From JADKAV01 sp963769435 (GTDB taxonomy: Bacteria; Actinomycetota; Actinomycetes; S36-B12; UBA10799): a stretch of DNA of 64,000 bases. The stretch lies in assembly GCA_963769435.1 (NCBI GenBank), contig CAVYLN010000002.1:186001-250000 (forward strand), read 5' to 3'. The notes under the pieces are model-generated. The model saw only the letters and a list, made by a program, of their open reading frames with translations. It was not told the origin of the DNA and did not search any database. A program made the translations under genes and the position numbers. This document shows positions 18,166 through 27,791 of this stretch, in pieces. Positions within the stretch are counted from its first letter, which is position 1. Every line of letters starts with the position of its first letter.

Positions 18166-19470
18166 TCACGCGTCGGTCTCGCCGGAGCGTCCAGCGAACG
18201 CGTCACGCAGACGTGCAAGTGCCGCGGCCGCACGGGCTTCGGACCCGTGCTCGGTCGGCCGGTAGTAGTTCCGTTCCACTATCGGCTCCTCGACGTACCG
18301 CACCGGCACGAAACCTCCCTCGTCGTGCGGGTAGCGATAGCCCCGACCGGCCCCGGTGGCACGGGATGCCTTGAGGCTGGCATCACGCAGCATCGCCGGG
18401 ACCGGGCTGACCACACCGGAGCGCACGTCCTCGAGTGCCTCGTTGATCGCTACATACGCGGCATTGCTCTTCGGGCTGAGGCTCAGATGGATCACGACGT
18501 GGCCCAGAGTGATCCGGGCCTCCGGCCACCCGATCAACTGCACTGCTTGCAGCCCGGCGATCGCCAGGGGCAGCGCGGACGGGTCCGCGAGTCCGATGTC
18601 CTCACTGGCCAGGATGACCAGGCGACGGGCGATGAAGCGCGGGTCCTCCCCGCCGTCCACCAGCCGGGCCAGATAGTGCAGCGCCGCGTCGACATCACTG
18701 CCGCGGACACTCTTGATCAGCGCGCTGGTGATGTCGTAGTGCATATCGCCGTCGCGGTCGTAGCGGTTGGCCACCTGCGGGATGATCGCCCGGACCACGT
18801 CGGCGGCGATCTCCGGGCCGGGAGCGGCGGCTGCCTCCAGGGCTGTGAGCGCCCGCCTCGCATCCCCACCCGCGAAGCGCACGATCAACTCGGTCGCGTC
18901 CTCGGTGATCGACACGTCGGGCAGTCCGTCGGGGTGTGCGATCGCACGGGCGATGACCTCACGGACCTCGTCGTCGGTCAGTGCCGAGAGCACGAGCAGC
19001 ATCGAGCGCGACAGCAGCGGGCTGACCAGACTCATGCTCGGGTTCTCCGTGGTTGCCGCGATCAGGGTGATCCAACCGTGCTCGACCGCGGGCAGCAGAA
19101 CGTCCTGCTGGGTCTTGGAGAAGCGGTGAACCTCATCGATGAACAGGATCGTGCGTTCGCCCTGGGTCCGGCCGATCTCGCGGGCCTGCTCGATCGCCGC
19201 CCTCACGTCCTTGACACCGGCACTGACCGCGGCCAGCGCGGTGAAGCGGCGGCCGGAGACCTCCGCTGCCAGCCGTGCCAATGTCGTCTTGCCCGTGCCC
19301 GGCGGACCCCACAGGATCACGCTGGTCGCCGCGTCCGGATCGCTGAGCAGAGATCGCAGTGGGGAGGCGGGGCCGAGCAGATGGGACTGCCCGATCACCT
19401 CGTCCACACTCGACGGCCGCACTCTCGCGGCGAGCGGTTGTGCCGGGGCGTTCTGGTCGAAGAGGTCCAT
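18166..19470 (-). CDS. rarA: Replication-associated recombination protein A (RarA/MgsA)
   Basis: 434 residues of AAA+ ATPase. Walker A is WGPPGTGKTTLARLAA, Walker B ILFIDEVHRFSKTQQD, sensor 1 LIAATTENPS. The RarA-specific C-terminal part includes YDITSALIKSVRGSDVDAALHYLARL and IARRLVILASEDIGLADP. RarA acts at stalled or gapped replication forks, with SSB. The start is the ATG at 19470, 5 bp downstream of the aspS stop, so the two are probably co-transcribed. Confidence 0.96.
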   Translation of the reverse strand: MDLFDQNAPAQPLAARVRPSSVDEVIGQSHLLGPASPLRSLLSDPDAATSVILWGPPGTGKTTLARLAAEVSGRRFTALAAVSAGVKDVRAAIEQAREIGRTQGERTILFIDEVHRFSKTQQDVLLPAVEHGWITLIAATTENPSMSLVSPLLSRSMLLVLSALTDDEVREVIARAIAHPDGLPDVSITEDATELIVRFAGGDARRALTALEAAAAPGPEIAADVVRAIIPQVANRYDRDGDMHYDITSALIKSVRGSDVDAALHYLARLVDGGEDPRFIARRLVILASEDIGLADPSALPLAIAGLQAVQLIGWPEARITLGHVVIHLSLSPKSNAAYVAINEALEDVRSGVVSPVPAMLRDASLKASRATGAGRGYRYPHDEGGFVPVRYVEEPIVERNYYRPTEHGSEARAAAALARLRDAFAGRSGETDA

Positions 19471-19475
19471 CGCCG

Positions 19476-21236
19476 TCAGGACGTGGCCCCTTGCGGCTCG
19501 TCATCCGCGTACGGATCCACGTCCACGCCCGCCTCATCACGCTGCGCGGCCGTGATCGGAGTGGGCGCACCGGTCAGCGGATCCTGTCCGGCGCCGGTCT
19601 TCGGGAAGGCGATCACGTCCCGCAGCGACGATGCACCGGCGAGCAGCATCACGATGCGGTCCCATCCGAACGCGATCCCGCCGTGCGGCGGGGGTCCGTA
19701 CTTGAACGCTTCGAGGAGGAACCCGAACTTCTCCTGCGCCTGTTCGTCGTCGATCCCCAGGACCGCGAATGCCCGCTGCTGCACCTCGCGGGAGTGGATA
19801 CGGATCGAACCACCACCGATCTCGTTGCCGTTGCACACCAGGTCGTACGCCCAGGCCAGGGCGTCGCCCGGGCTGGTGTCGAACGTGTCGAGCGATTCGG
19901 CGTTCGGCGATGTGAACGGGTGATGTACCGCGGTCCAGGCGACGCTCCCGTCGTCGAGATCCACCTCCTCGAACATCGGCGCGTCCACGATCCACACGAA
20001 GGACCATTGCGACTCGTCGACAAGTCCGAGGCGCGCCGCGATCTCATCGCGGGTGGCGGCCAGCAGTCCGCGTGCCTCGCCGGCACGACCCGCGGCGAAG
20101 AAGATGCAGTCACCCGGTTCGGCGCCGGTGGCGGCCATCAGGCCCTCCCGCTCGGCGTCCGAGATGTTCTTGGCGACGGGCCCGCCGAGTGCACCGTCCT
20201 CGGAGATCGTGACGTAGGCCAGGCCCTTCGCACCGCGCTGTTTGGCCCACTCCTGCCACGCGTCGAAGGCACGCCGGGCCTGGCTGCCGCCACCAGGCAT
20301 CACGATCGCCCCGACATACGGCGCCTGGAACACCCGGAAGGGCGTGTTGGCGAAGTACTCGGTGAGTTCGGTCAGTTCCAGATCGAAGCGGAGGTCGGGT
20401 TTGTCCGAGCCGTAGCGCCGCATCGCCTCCTCGTAGGTCATGCGTGGAATCTCGCCGATCTCGTGGCCCAGAATCCCCCGCCACACCGCGCGGACGACCG
20501 CCTCTCCGACCTCGATCACGTCGTCCTGGTCCACGAAGGACATCTCGATGTCCAGTTGCGTGAACTCGGGCTGCCGGTCGGCGCGGAAGTCCTCATCGCG
20601 ATAGCAGCGGGCGATCTGGAAGTAGCGTTCCATCCCGGCCACCATCAGCAACTGCTTGAACAACTGCGGGGACTGCGGCAGTGCGTACCAGTGTCCCGGT
20701 TGCAGGCGCACCGGAACCAGGAAGTCCCGCGCACCCTCGGGCGTCGACCGGGTGAGTGTCGGAGTCTCGACCTCCACGAAATCGCGCTCCAGCAGCACGT
20801 CGCGGGCCAGGTGGTTCACCTTGGAGCGCATGCGCAGCGCGTTCGCCTGCCCCGGGCGGCGCAGGTCGAGGTAGCGGTGCCGCAACCGGGTGTCCTCCCC
20901 GACTTCGACATGTTCGTCGATGGGGAAGGGCAGCGGCGCGGAGGCGGACAGGACCTCCACCTCATCCGCGGCGATCTCGACCTCACCCGTGGGAAGGTCC
21001 GGGTTCTCGTTGCCCGCCGGACGGATTCGCACGGTGCCCCGGACACGGATGCAGAACTCGGCGCGTAGATCGTGAGCGGCCTCGTCGTGCACGACGACCT
21101 GCACCAGACCGGACGCGTCGCGCAGGTCGAGGAACGCCACGCCGCCGTGGTCGCGGCGCCGGGCGACCCAGCCCGCCAGCATCACACGCTGATCCGCGTC
21201 GGCAGCCCGCAGGCTTCCGGCAGGGGTTCTGATCAC
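19476..21236 (-). CDS. aspS: Aspartyl-tRNA synthetase
   Basis: 586 residues. The N-terminal OB fold (LAGWVARRRDHGGVAFLDLRD) binds the anticodon. The class II catalytic domain has YALPQSPQLFKQLLM, FQIARCYRDEDFRADRQPEF (motif 2) and GIAFGWDRIVMLLAG (motif 3), and the bacterial GAD insertion is present in the middle. The GTG at 21236 follows AGGAGA and sits one base after the hisS stop. In organisms lacking GatCAB-independent AsnRS the enzyme may also charge tRNA-Asn; that cannot be judged here. Confidence 0.97.
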   Translation of the reverse strand: MIRTPAGSLRAADADQRVMLAGWVARRRDHGGVAFLDLRDASGLVQVVVHDEAAHDLRAEFCIRVRGTVRIRPAGNENPDLPTGEVEIAADEVEVLSASAPLPFPIDEHVEVGEDTRLRHRYLDLRRPGQANALRMRSKVNHLARDVLLERDFVEVETPTLTRSTPEGARDFLVPVRLQPGHWYALPQSPQLFKQLLMVAGMERYFQIARCYRDEDFRADRQPEFTQLDIEMSFVDQDDVIEVGEAVVRAVWRGILGHEIGEIPRMTYEEAMRRYGSDKPDLRFDLELTELTEYFANTPFRVFQAPYVGAIVMPGGGSQARRAFDAWQEWAKQRGAKGLAYVTISEDGALGGPVAKNISDAEREGLMAATGAEPGDCIFFAAGRAGEARGLLAATRDEIAARLGLVDESQWSFVWIVDAPMFEEVDLDDGSVAWTAVHHPFTSPNAESLDTFDTSPGDALAWAYDLVCNGNEIGGGSIRIHSREVQQRAFAVLGIDDEQAQEKFGFLLEAFKYGPPPHGGIAFGWDRIVMLLAGASSLRDVIAFPKTGAGQDPLTGAPTPITAAQRDEAGVDVDPYADDEPQGATS

Positions 21237-21237
21237 G

Positions 21238-22494
21238 TCATTCTCCTGTCAGTATCTGGCCGATGACCTCGTCGGCGGGCACAGTGGTCTGCGCGCCGCT
21301 GTCGAGGTTCTTGACCTGTAGTGTCCCCTCGGCCAACTCCTTGTCCCCCACGATGATCGCCCATCGCGCCCCGGACCTGTCGGCGGATTTCATCGCCCCC
21401 TTCAGTCCACGACCACCGAAGGCCATCCCGGCACGAACGCCCTCACCCCGCAGCCGCCCGGTGAGCACCGAGGCGGCATCGCGGGCGGCCTCGCCGAGCG
21501 GGACCACGAAGACGTCCAGGGGCCGGGTGTCGCCGGGGTGCAGACCTTCGGCCTGGCACGCGAGCAGTGTCCGGTCGGTGCCGAGACCGAAGCCAATTCC
21601 CGACAACTGCGGCCCGCCGAGGGACTCCATCAGTCCGTCGTAGCGCCCCCCACCGCCGATCCCGGACTGGGCGCCCAGTGCCGGATGATCGAACTCGAAG
21701 GTGGTCCGCGTGTAGTAGTCCAGGCCCCGCACGAGTCGGGGGTTGAGCGTGAAGCGCACTCCGAGAGCCGTGAGGGTCTGCTGGACCCGGGCGAAGTGAT
21801 CGCGACATTCCTGGCACAGATGATCTGGTGGCAACGGGGCGTCGGCGAGCAACTCCTGGACGTCCGGGCGTTTGTCGTCGAGGACCCGCAGCGGGTTGAG
21901 CCTGGCCCTCTCAGCCGTCGCCTCGTCGAGAGGCAGCCCGGCCAGGAAGTCCTGCAGGACCGCGCGGTACGCGGGCCGGCAGGTCGAACACCCGATGGAG
22001 GACAGGTAGAGGCGGTACCCCCGGAGCCCCAGTCGCCGGTAGCCCTCGTCGGCGATCGCGATGACCTCGGCGTCCAGCAGTGGATCATCCACCCCGATGG
22101 CTTCCACCCCGACCTGCTGCAACTGGCGGTAGCGACCCTGCTGCGGGCGTTCGGCGCGGAAGAACGGACCCGCGTACCAGAGTTTCACAGGCAAGGCCGC
22201 GCGATGAAGTCCGTGCTCCAGCACCGACCGCATCACCCCGGCCGTGCCTTCCGGGCGCAGCGACAGCGATCTGTCGCCGCGGTCGGTGAACGTGTACATC
22301 TCCTTGCTGACCACATCGGTGCTCTCGCCCACGCCGCGCACGAACACCGCGGTGTCCTCGAAGACCGGCAGTTCGATGTACCCGTAGCCGCCCAGCTCGG
22401 CGGCCCGGCCCAGCGTGTTACGCACCGCCAGGAAGTCGGCGGAGACGTCCGGCAGGTACTCGGGTACCCCACGGGGCGCCTTCAACTGGCTCAC
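21238..22494 (-). CDS. hisS: Histidyl-tRNA synthetase
   Basis: 418 residues. It begins LKAPRGVPEYLPDVSADF. Class II motif 2 is GPFFRAERPQQGRYRQ, the histidine-binding signatures are LVRGLDYYTRTTFEF and GGGGRYDGL, and motif 3 is GIGFGLGTDR. An insert with two Cys pairs (CSTC ... CQEC) resembles a small zinc site found in some bacterial HisRS. The C-terminal anticodon-binding domain ends at QILTGE. The GTG at 22494 overlaps the upstream hydrolase stop (GTGA), forming a run MBL hydrolase - hisS - aspS - rarA. Confidence 0.97.
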   Translation of the reverse strand: MSQLKAPRGVPEYLPDVSADFLAVRNTLGRAAELGGYGYIELPVFEDTAVFVRGVGESTDVVSKEMYTFTDRGDRSLSLRPEGTAGVMRSVLEHGLHRAALPVKLWYAGPFFRAERPQQGRYRQLQQVGVEAIGVDDPLLDAEVIAIADEGYRRLGLRGYRLYLSSIGCSTCRPAYRAVLQDFLAGLPLDEATAERARLNPLRVLDDKRPDVQELLADAPLPPDHLCQECRDHFARVQQTLTALGVRFTLNPRLVRGLDYYTRTTFEFDHPALGAQSGIGGGGRYDGLMESLGGPQLSGIGFGLGTDRTLLACQAEGLHPGDTRPLDVFVVPLGEAARDAASVLTGRLRGEGVRAGMAFGGRGLKGAMKSADRSGARWAIIVGDKELAEGTLQVKNLDSGAQTTVPADEVIGQILTGE

Positions 22495-23207
22495 AGGCCA
22501 CGTCCCGGCGGCTGGTCCAGCCTCAGCGAGCGGGCTTGGTCGAGGAACGGGTTCGATCCGAGTTCGTGTCCGATCGTGGTCTGCTCACCGTGCCCGGGCA
22601 GCACCACCATCTCCGGCGGCTGCGGCAGCACGACGTCGGCCAGCGACCGCATCATCTGCCCGGTGTCCCCGCCGGGCAGGTCCGTGCGGCCGATGGACCC
22701 GGCGAACAGCAGATCACCGGAGTACATGATCGGGGGGATGTCCCCCTCCGGGTCGGTGAGGAACACGGTCGATCCCGGAGTGTGACCGGGGCTGTGCCGC
22801 ACACCGAAGGAAATACCCGCCAGTTCCATGCGCGCCCCATCGTCGAGCATCCGCACGTCGTCCGGCTCCCGGAACTGCAGTCGACCGCCGGTCATCTGCT
22901 CGAACATCACCCGGGTGTCACCGGAGATCCCGGCCATGGGGTCGGCGAGCAGGTGCCGGTCCGCCGGATGGATGTATGCCGGCACGTCACGGGCCTCGCA
23001 CACCGGGGTCACCGACCACATGTGGTCGAGGTGCCCATGGGTCACGAGCACGGCGACCGGCTGCAGCCGGTGCTCGCGGACGACCTCGTCGACGCCGGCC
23101 ATCGCATCCTTGCCGGGATCGACGACCACACACTCGGCACCTGGTCCGGAGGCGACCACGTAACAGTTGGTCCCCCAGGGACCCGCCGGGAATCCTGCGA
23201 TCAACAC
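22491..23207 (-). CDS. MBL-fold metallo-hydrolase (glyoxalase II-like)
   Basis: About 238 residues from a GTG at 23207, chosen because it gives the usual family start MLIAGFPAGPWGTNCYVV; a GTG at 23213 is possible. The metal-binding motif THGHLDHMW (HxHxDH) is followed by further ligands in SPGHTPGS, YSGDLLFAGSIGR and VLPGHGEQTTIG. The binuclear metal site is therefore complete. Members cleave thioesters such as S-D-lactoylglutathione or mycothiol analogues; the substrate here is unknown. It overlaps hisS by 4 bp and is divergent from the peptidyl-prolyl isomerase gene. Confidence 0.9.
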   Translation of the reverse strand: MLIAGFPAGPWGTNCYVVASGPGAECVVVDPGKDAMAGVDEVVREHRLQPVAVLVTHGHLDHMWSVTPVCEARDVPAYIHPADRHLLADPMAGISGDTRVMFEQMTGGRLQFREPDDVRMLDDGARMELAGISFGVRHSPGHTPGSTVFLTDPEGDIPPIMYSGDLLFAGSIGRTDLPGGDTGQMMRSLADVVLPQPPEMVVLPGHGEQTTIGHELGSNPFLDQARSLRLDQPPGRGL

Positions 23208-23322
23208 ACACACCAGCCTATCCGTGACACGCGGGACGACCCGACCACGCCGCCACGTAGACTCCGGCGTAGCCGCGACGTTCGACGACGTTCGCACAGC
23301 ATGGGGTATGTGAGGAGCGACG

Positions 23323-24166
23323 ATGACCAGCGACAAGCGTCGACGTGAACTCGCGCGCGCGAAGGCCGAGCGTCAGGCCCAGCGCCGCGAAGAGGCTGCC
23401 GCCCGCGCCCGCCGCAACCGCCTCGTGGGCCTGTTGGCCGCCGGGGCCGTACTGGCCGCAGGAGTCGCCTGGGCGGCCTGGCCGGACAGTTCCGAACCTG
23501 CGGGGGCTGAGGGGTCACCGGAGGAAGCCGCCTCGGCCTCGCCCGACGAGAGTGCCACTGCGAAAGCGACCCCGGGGCCCGTGGCGACGCCCGCCGGGGT
23601 GACCTGCCAGGACCCCGGACAGCCACGCCAGGACGGCCGGACGTGGGACGCGCCCGAAGGATCAGAATCTCAGCGGCACCGTGGACTGGGTACTGAACAC
23701 CAACTGCGGGCGCATCACCGTCGCGCTGGACGCGGGCAAGGCTCCCAAGAACGTGAACGCTCTGGCGTTCCTCACCAACGAGGGGTACTACACGGGGAAC
23801 TTCTGTCACCGCCTCACCACAGCCGGGATCTTCGTCCTGCAGTGCGGTTCACCGGGTGCGGACGGGACCGGCGAGACCGGCTTCACGGTTCCCGACGAGA
23901 ACCTGCCGTCGGACGGGGAGGGCAACTACCCGGCCGGGGCGGTCGCAATGGCCAATCGTGGACCGGACACGGCCAGCAGCCAGATCTTCATCGTGTACAA
24001 GAAGACCACTCTGCCCCCGAACTACACGATCGTGGGGAAGGTGACCGATGGCCTCGACGTGGTTAAGTACGTTGCAGCAGGAGGCGTTGAGGCCGGATCA
24101 TCGGATTCGACCGACGGGCCACCGGCGCAGCCCATCGTGATCAAGACCGCATCGATCGGAAGTTGA
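23323..24166 (+). CDS. Membrane-anchored cyclophilin-type peptidyl-prolyl isomerase (one frame break)
   Basis: The N-terminal part (ATG at 23323) is a very basic cytosolic stretch (KRRRELARAKAERQAQRREE), one membrane helix (LVGLLAAGAVLAAGVAWAAW) and a Pro/Ala/Glu-rich linker. The cyclophilin domain lies in another frame from about 23660: TNCGRITVALDAGKAPKNVN, GYYTGNFCHRL, VLQCGSPGADGTGETG and SSQIFIVYKKTTLPPNYTI. One base appears lost near 23655. The domain faces outside the membrane and would speed prolyl isomerisation of exported proteins. Several usual active-site residues are altered (FCHRL for FHRV, IVYKKTTLPPNYTIVG for the usual WLDGKHTVFG), so the activity may be low. It is followed within 2 bp by the DUF349 gene. 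Confidence 0.88.
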
Positions 24167-24167
24167 C

Positions 24168-25433
24168 ATGACTGACCAGACACCCAAGCCGGGTCCGGCC
24201 CCTGCCGAGTCCTTCGGCCGGGTCGGCGAGGACGGCACCGTCTACCTGCGGCTCCCCGACGGCACGGAGCGCCCGGTTGGCCAGTTCGCCGCGGGTACGG
24301 CCGAGGAGGCCCTGCACTACTACGCGGGCAAGTACAACGATCTGAGCCAGTCCCTGGAGCTGACCGCCACCCGTCTGGCGGATAACAAGTGCTCGCCGCG
24401 TGAAGCGCTCGTGGTCGCCGGCAAGGCCCGTCATGCTCTCGAAGAGCCCGGTTTCATCGGTGACATCTCGCTGCTGATGGCCAGGATCGGTCAACTCGAG
24501 GTACTGGCCAACATCCGTCACCAGATCCTGGACGAGGAACGCAAGGCGGCTGCGGCAAACGCGCAACAGGCGAGGGAATCGATCGTGACACAGGCCGAGG
24601 AGCTCGCCTCGTCCACGGCCTGGAAGCAGACCTCCGAGCAGTACCGGGCACTCGTGGATCAGTGGAAGGCTCTGCCGAAACCCACTGCCGAGCAGCGGCC
24701 CGACACTGATGCTCTGTGGGAGCGTTTCCGCACCGCACGACGCACCTTCGACAAGGCGCGCAAGGTGCACCGCGACGAGCAGGACCGCAAGCGTGCTGCT
24801 GCGGTCACGGCGAAGACTGCGCTGGCCGAGCAGGCCGAGAAACTGGCCGACTCGACCGACTGGCAGGCGACCGCGGGCGCCTTCCGCGAGTTGATGGACC
24901 AGTGGAAGAAGGCCGGCTTCGCGGGCAAGCGCGACGACGAGGCGCTCTGGCAACGTTTCCGCGCGGCCCAGGAGAAGTTCTTCAGCGCACGCAAGGAGAC
25001 CTTCAACGCCCGGGACAAGGATCAGAAACAGAATCTCGCGGCCAAGAAGGCACTACTGACCAAGGCGGAGGCGCTGCTGCCCGTCAAGGATGCGAAGACC
25101 GCCCGCAGGACTCTGCGGGAGATCCAGGGCGAGTGGTCGAGCGTCGGACACGTCCCGCGTGCGGACAAACCCAAGCTCGACGCCCGCCTCCGGGCGGTCG
25201 ACGATGCGATCCGCGCTGCGGAGACCTCGGCGTGGCGGCGCAGCAACCCCGAGATACGGGACCGGGCGCAGGGTCTGGTCGACGCCTATCGGGCGTCCGT
25301 GGAGAGGCTGGAGGCGCAACTGGCCGCCGCCCAGGAGTCCGGCGACCAGCAGAAGATCGCAGACGCCCAGCAGAGCCTGGATCAGCAGCGGTTGATGCTG
25401 CAGTCGGCCGAGCAGAGCCTGGCCACCTTGTAG
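24168..25433 (+). CDS. DUF349 repeat protein
   Basis: 421 residues from the ATG at 24168. After an N-terminal region with FGRVGEDGTVYLRLPDGTER there are at least three DUF349 helical repeats, each with a W-K core: QYRALVDQWKALPKP, AFRELMDQWKKAGFAGKRDD and TLREIQGEWSSVGHVPRADK. Each repeat carries an LWERFRTAR/LWQRFRAAQ pattern. The C-terminus is coiled coil (VERLEAQLAAAQESGDQQKI). It has no enzyme motif or membrane segment, and the function is unknown. It neighbours the ppiase gene in other actinomycetes too. Confidence 0.88.
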   Translation: MTDQTPKPGPAPAESFGRVGEDGTVYLRLPDGTERPVGQFAAGTAEEALHYYAGKYNDLSQSLELTATRLADNKCSPREALVVAGKARHALEEPGFIGDISLLMARIGQLEVLANIRHQILDEERKAAAANAQQARESIVTQAEELASSTAWKQTSEQYRALVDQWKALPKPTAEQRPDTDALWERFRTARRTFDKARKVHRDEQDRKRAAAVTAKTALAEQAEKLADSTDWQATAGAFRELMDQWKKAGFAGKRDDEALWQRFRAAQEKFFSARKETFNARDKDQKQNLAAKKALLTKAEALLPVKDAKTARRTLREIQGEWSSVGHVPRADKPKLDARLRAVDDAIRAAETSAWRRSNPEIRDRAQGLVDAYRASVERLEAQLAAAQESGDQQKIADAQQSLDQQRLMLQSAEQSLATL

Positions 25434-25443
25434 GGACGGTTTC

Positions 25444-27729
25444 TCACACTCGTTTGGCGTCGAAGACGCCTTCGACCGACCGCACGCCCTTGAGTACGGC
25501 ACCCAGGTGTTTGGGGTCGGCCATCTCGAAGGTGAACCGCGAGATCGCGATCCGGTCACGATTGGTCGTGGAGGTCGCCGACAGGATGTTCACGTGGTTG
25601 TCCGACAGCACCCGTGCGACGTCCGACAGCAGGCGGGCGCGGTCGAGTGCCTCCACCTGGATGTTCACCAGGAACACGGAATCCGCGCTGGGTCGCCAGG
25701 TGACCTCGACCAGCCGATCGGGCTGCTGCGCCAGTTCCGGGAAGTTGACGCAGTCCTTGCGATGCACCGACACCCCGTTACCCCGCGTGACGAAACCCAC
25801 GATGTCGTCGCCGGGCACGGGCGTACAGCACTTCGACAACCTCACCCACACGTCGTCTGAGTCCGCGACCACGACTCCGGGGTCACCCGTGGGTCCGGAG
25901 CGGACCGAGGCCGGAGGTGTCTCCTCCTCGGTGTCGTCGGTGGCGGCCTCCATCCCACCCCGACCGGCGATGAGCCGATCGACCACGACCGACGCGTCGA
26001 CCTTGCCCTCACCGATCGCCGCGTAGAGCGCACTCACATCGGACATGCGGTAGTAGGCCGCGATACTCAGCAGGTCCGGGGTGTTGAGCAGGCGCTGCAT
26101 CGGCAACGAACGCCGTCGCAACTCGCGCAGCAGCATGTCCTTGCCGTGTTCGACGGCCTCTTCCCGACGCTCCCGGCTGAACCAGGCCCGGATCTTGCTG
26201 CGTGCGCGCGGCGAGGCAACGAAGTTCAGCCAGTCGCGGGACGGGCCCTGACCCTCGGTCTTGGAGGTGAAGATCTCGACGGTGTCCCCGTTGTCCAACC
26301 GCGATTCCAGGGGCACCAACTTGCCGTTGACCCTGGCCCCGATCGTGCGGTGTCCGACCTCGGTGTGCACCGAGTAGGCGAAGTCCACCGGGGTGGCCCC
26401 CGCCGGAAGCGAGATCACATCACCCTTGGGGGTGAAGACGAACAACTCCCCGGAACCGAGTTCATATCGCAGACTGTCCAGGAACTCGTCGGGATCCTCG
26501 GTCTCGCGCTGCCACTCGAGCAACTGCCGCAACCAGGCGAACTCGTCCGGACCGTCGTCCACGCCGCTTCGACCCTGCTTGTAGCGCCAGTGCGCCGCCA
26601 CACCGTATTCGGCCTGCTGGTGCATCTCCTGGGTGCGGATCTGCACCTCGACCGGCTTACCCTCCGGACCTATGACGGTCGTGTGCAGCGAGCGATATAC
26701 CCCGTAGCGCGGACTTGCTATGTAGTCCTTGAATCGTCCGGGCACCGGATTCCATTTGGCGTGCAGCAGACCCAGCACGCCGTAGCAGTCCTGGATGGAA
26801 TCCACCAGGATGCGTACTCCGACGAGGTCGTAGATGTCGGCGAAGTCGCGTCCCCGGACAATCATCTTCTGGTACACGCTGTAGTAGTGCTTCGGCCGAC
26901 CGTTGACCTTCGCCTTGATCCGGTTGGACTTCAACTCCAGGTCGATGACGTCGATCACCTGGCCCAGATACTCGTCGCGGGACGGCGCCCGCTGCCCGAC
27001 GAGGCGCACGATCTCGTCGTACATCTTGGGGAACAGGGTGGCGAAGGCCAGATCCTCGAGCTCCCACTTGATGGTGTTCATCCCGAGCCGATGGGCCAGG
27101 GGCGCGTAGATCTCAAGGGTCTCGCGGGCCTTCTTCTGCTGCTTGTCCTCGGACAGCCAACCGATCGTCCGCATGTTGTGCAGCCGATCGGCGAGTTTGA
27201 TCACCAGGACGCGGATGTCGCGGGCCATCGCAACGACCATCTTGCGAACGGTCTCGGCCGCCGAGGCGTCCCCGTACTGGACCTTGTCGAGTTTTGTGAC
27301 CCCGTCCACCAGACGGGCGACCTCGTCCCCGAAGTCCTCGCGCAGCCGATCCAACGGATACTCCGTGTCCTCCACGGTGTCATGCAGCAGGGCGGCGGCC
27401 AGCGTCGTCGGGGTCATGCCGAGTTCGGCCAGGATCGTGGCCACCGCCAGCGGGTGTGTGATGTAGGGCTCACCACTGCGTCGGGTCTGTTCGGCGTGCA
27501 GGTGCGCCGCCATCACGTAGGCGCGTTCCACGACCTGCCGGTTGGCTTTGGGGTGGAACTGCCGCAAGGTCCGCAGCAGGGGCTCCAACTCGGGGATGGT
27601 GGTGCGGCTGCTGCCTGTCAGCCTCGACAGCAGTTGGCGCCTCCTGGGGACGTCCTGGACGCGACTGATCCCCGACATCGGTACCGACGGTTCGTCGGTA
27701 CCGGGAGTCTGGGTCGTCTCACGCGCCAC
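25444..27729 (-). CDS. rel: Bifunctional (p)ppGpp synthetase/hydrolase (RelA/SpoT)
   Basis: 761 residues. The HD hydrolase domain shows YITHPLAVATILAELG and the HDTVEDTEY metal site. The synthetase domain has RIKAKVNGRPKHYYSVYQKM and EVQIRTQEMHQQAEYGVAAHW. A TGS domain (VFTPKGDVISLPAGATPVDF) and a helical/zinc-finger region (WVRLSKCCTPVPGDDIVGFV) follow, then a C-terminal ACT domain (VNIQVEALDRARLLSDVARV). This is the single long-form Rel expected in actinomycetes, making and degrading the alarmone according to amino-acid starvation. The start is a GTG at 27729. It is convergent with the DUF349 gene. The apt gene usual between rel and secF is not present. Confidence 0.97.
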   Translation of the reverse strand: MARETTQTPGTDEPSVPMSGISRVQDVPRRRQLLSRLTGSSRTTIPELEPLLRTLRQFHPKANRQVVERAYVMAAHLHAEQTRRSGEPYITHPLAVATILAELGMTPTTLAAALLHDTVEDTEYPLDRLREDFGDEVARLVDGVTKLDKVQYGDASAAETVRKMVVAMARDIRVLVIKLADRLHNMRTIGWLSEDKQQKKARETLEIYAPLAHRLGMNTIKWELEDLAFATLFPKMYDEIVRLVGQRAPSRDEYLGQVIDVIDLELKSNRIKAKVNGRPKHYYSVYQKMIVRGRDFADIYDLVGVRILVDSIQDCYGVLGLLHAKWNPVPGRFKDYIASPRYGVYRSLHTTVIGPEGKPVEVQIRTQEMHQQAEYGVAAHWRYKQGRSGVDDGPDEFAWLRQLLEWQRETEDPDEFLDSLRYELGSGELFVFTPKGDVISLPAGATPVDFAYSVHTEVGHRTIGARVNGKLVPLESRLDNGDTVEIFTSKTEGQGPSRDWLNFVASPRARSKIRAWFSRERREEAVEHGKDMLLRELRRRSLPMQRLLNTPDLLSIAAYYRMSDVSALYAAIGEGKVDASVVVDRLIAGRGGMEAATDDTEEETPPASVRSGPTGDPGVVVADSDDVWVRLSKCCTPVPGDDIVGFVTRGNGVSVHRKDCVNFPELAQQPDRLVEVTWRPSADSVFLVNIQVEALDRARLLSDVARVLSDNHVNILSATSTTNRDRIAISRFTFEMADPKHLGAVLKGVRSVEGVFDAKRV

Positions 27730-27791
27730 AACGTCACCGCCTCGGGTATGTGCCTGAGTTTACGGGCTGGGCGCAACGATGCCCAACGACC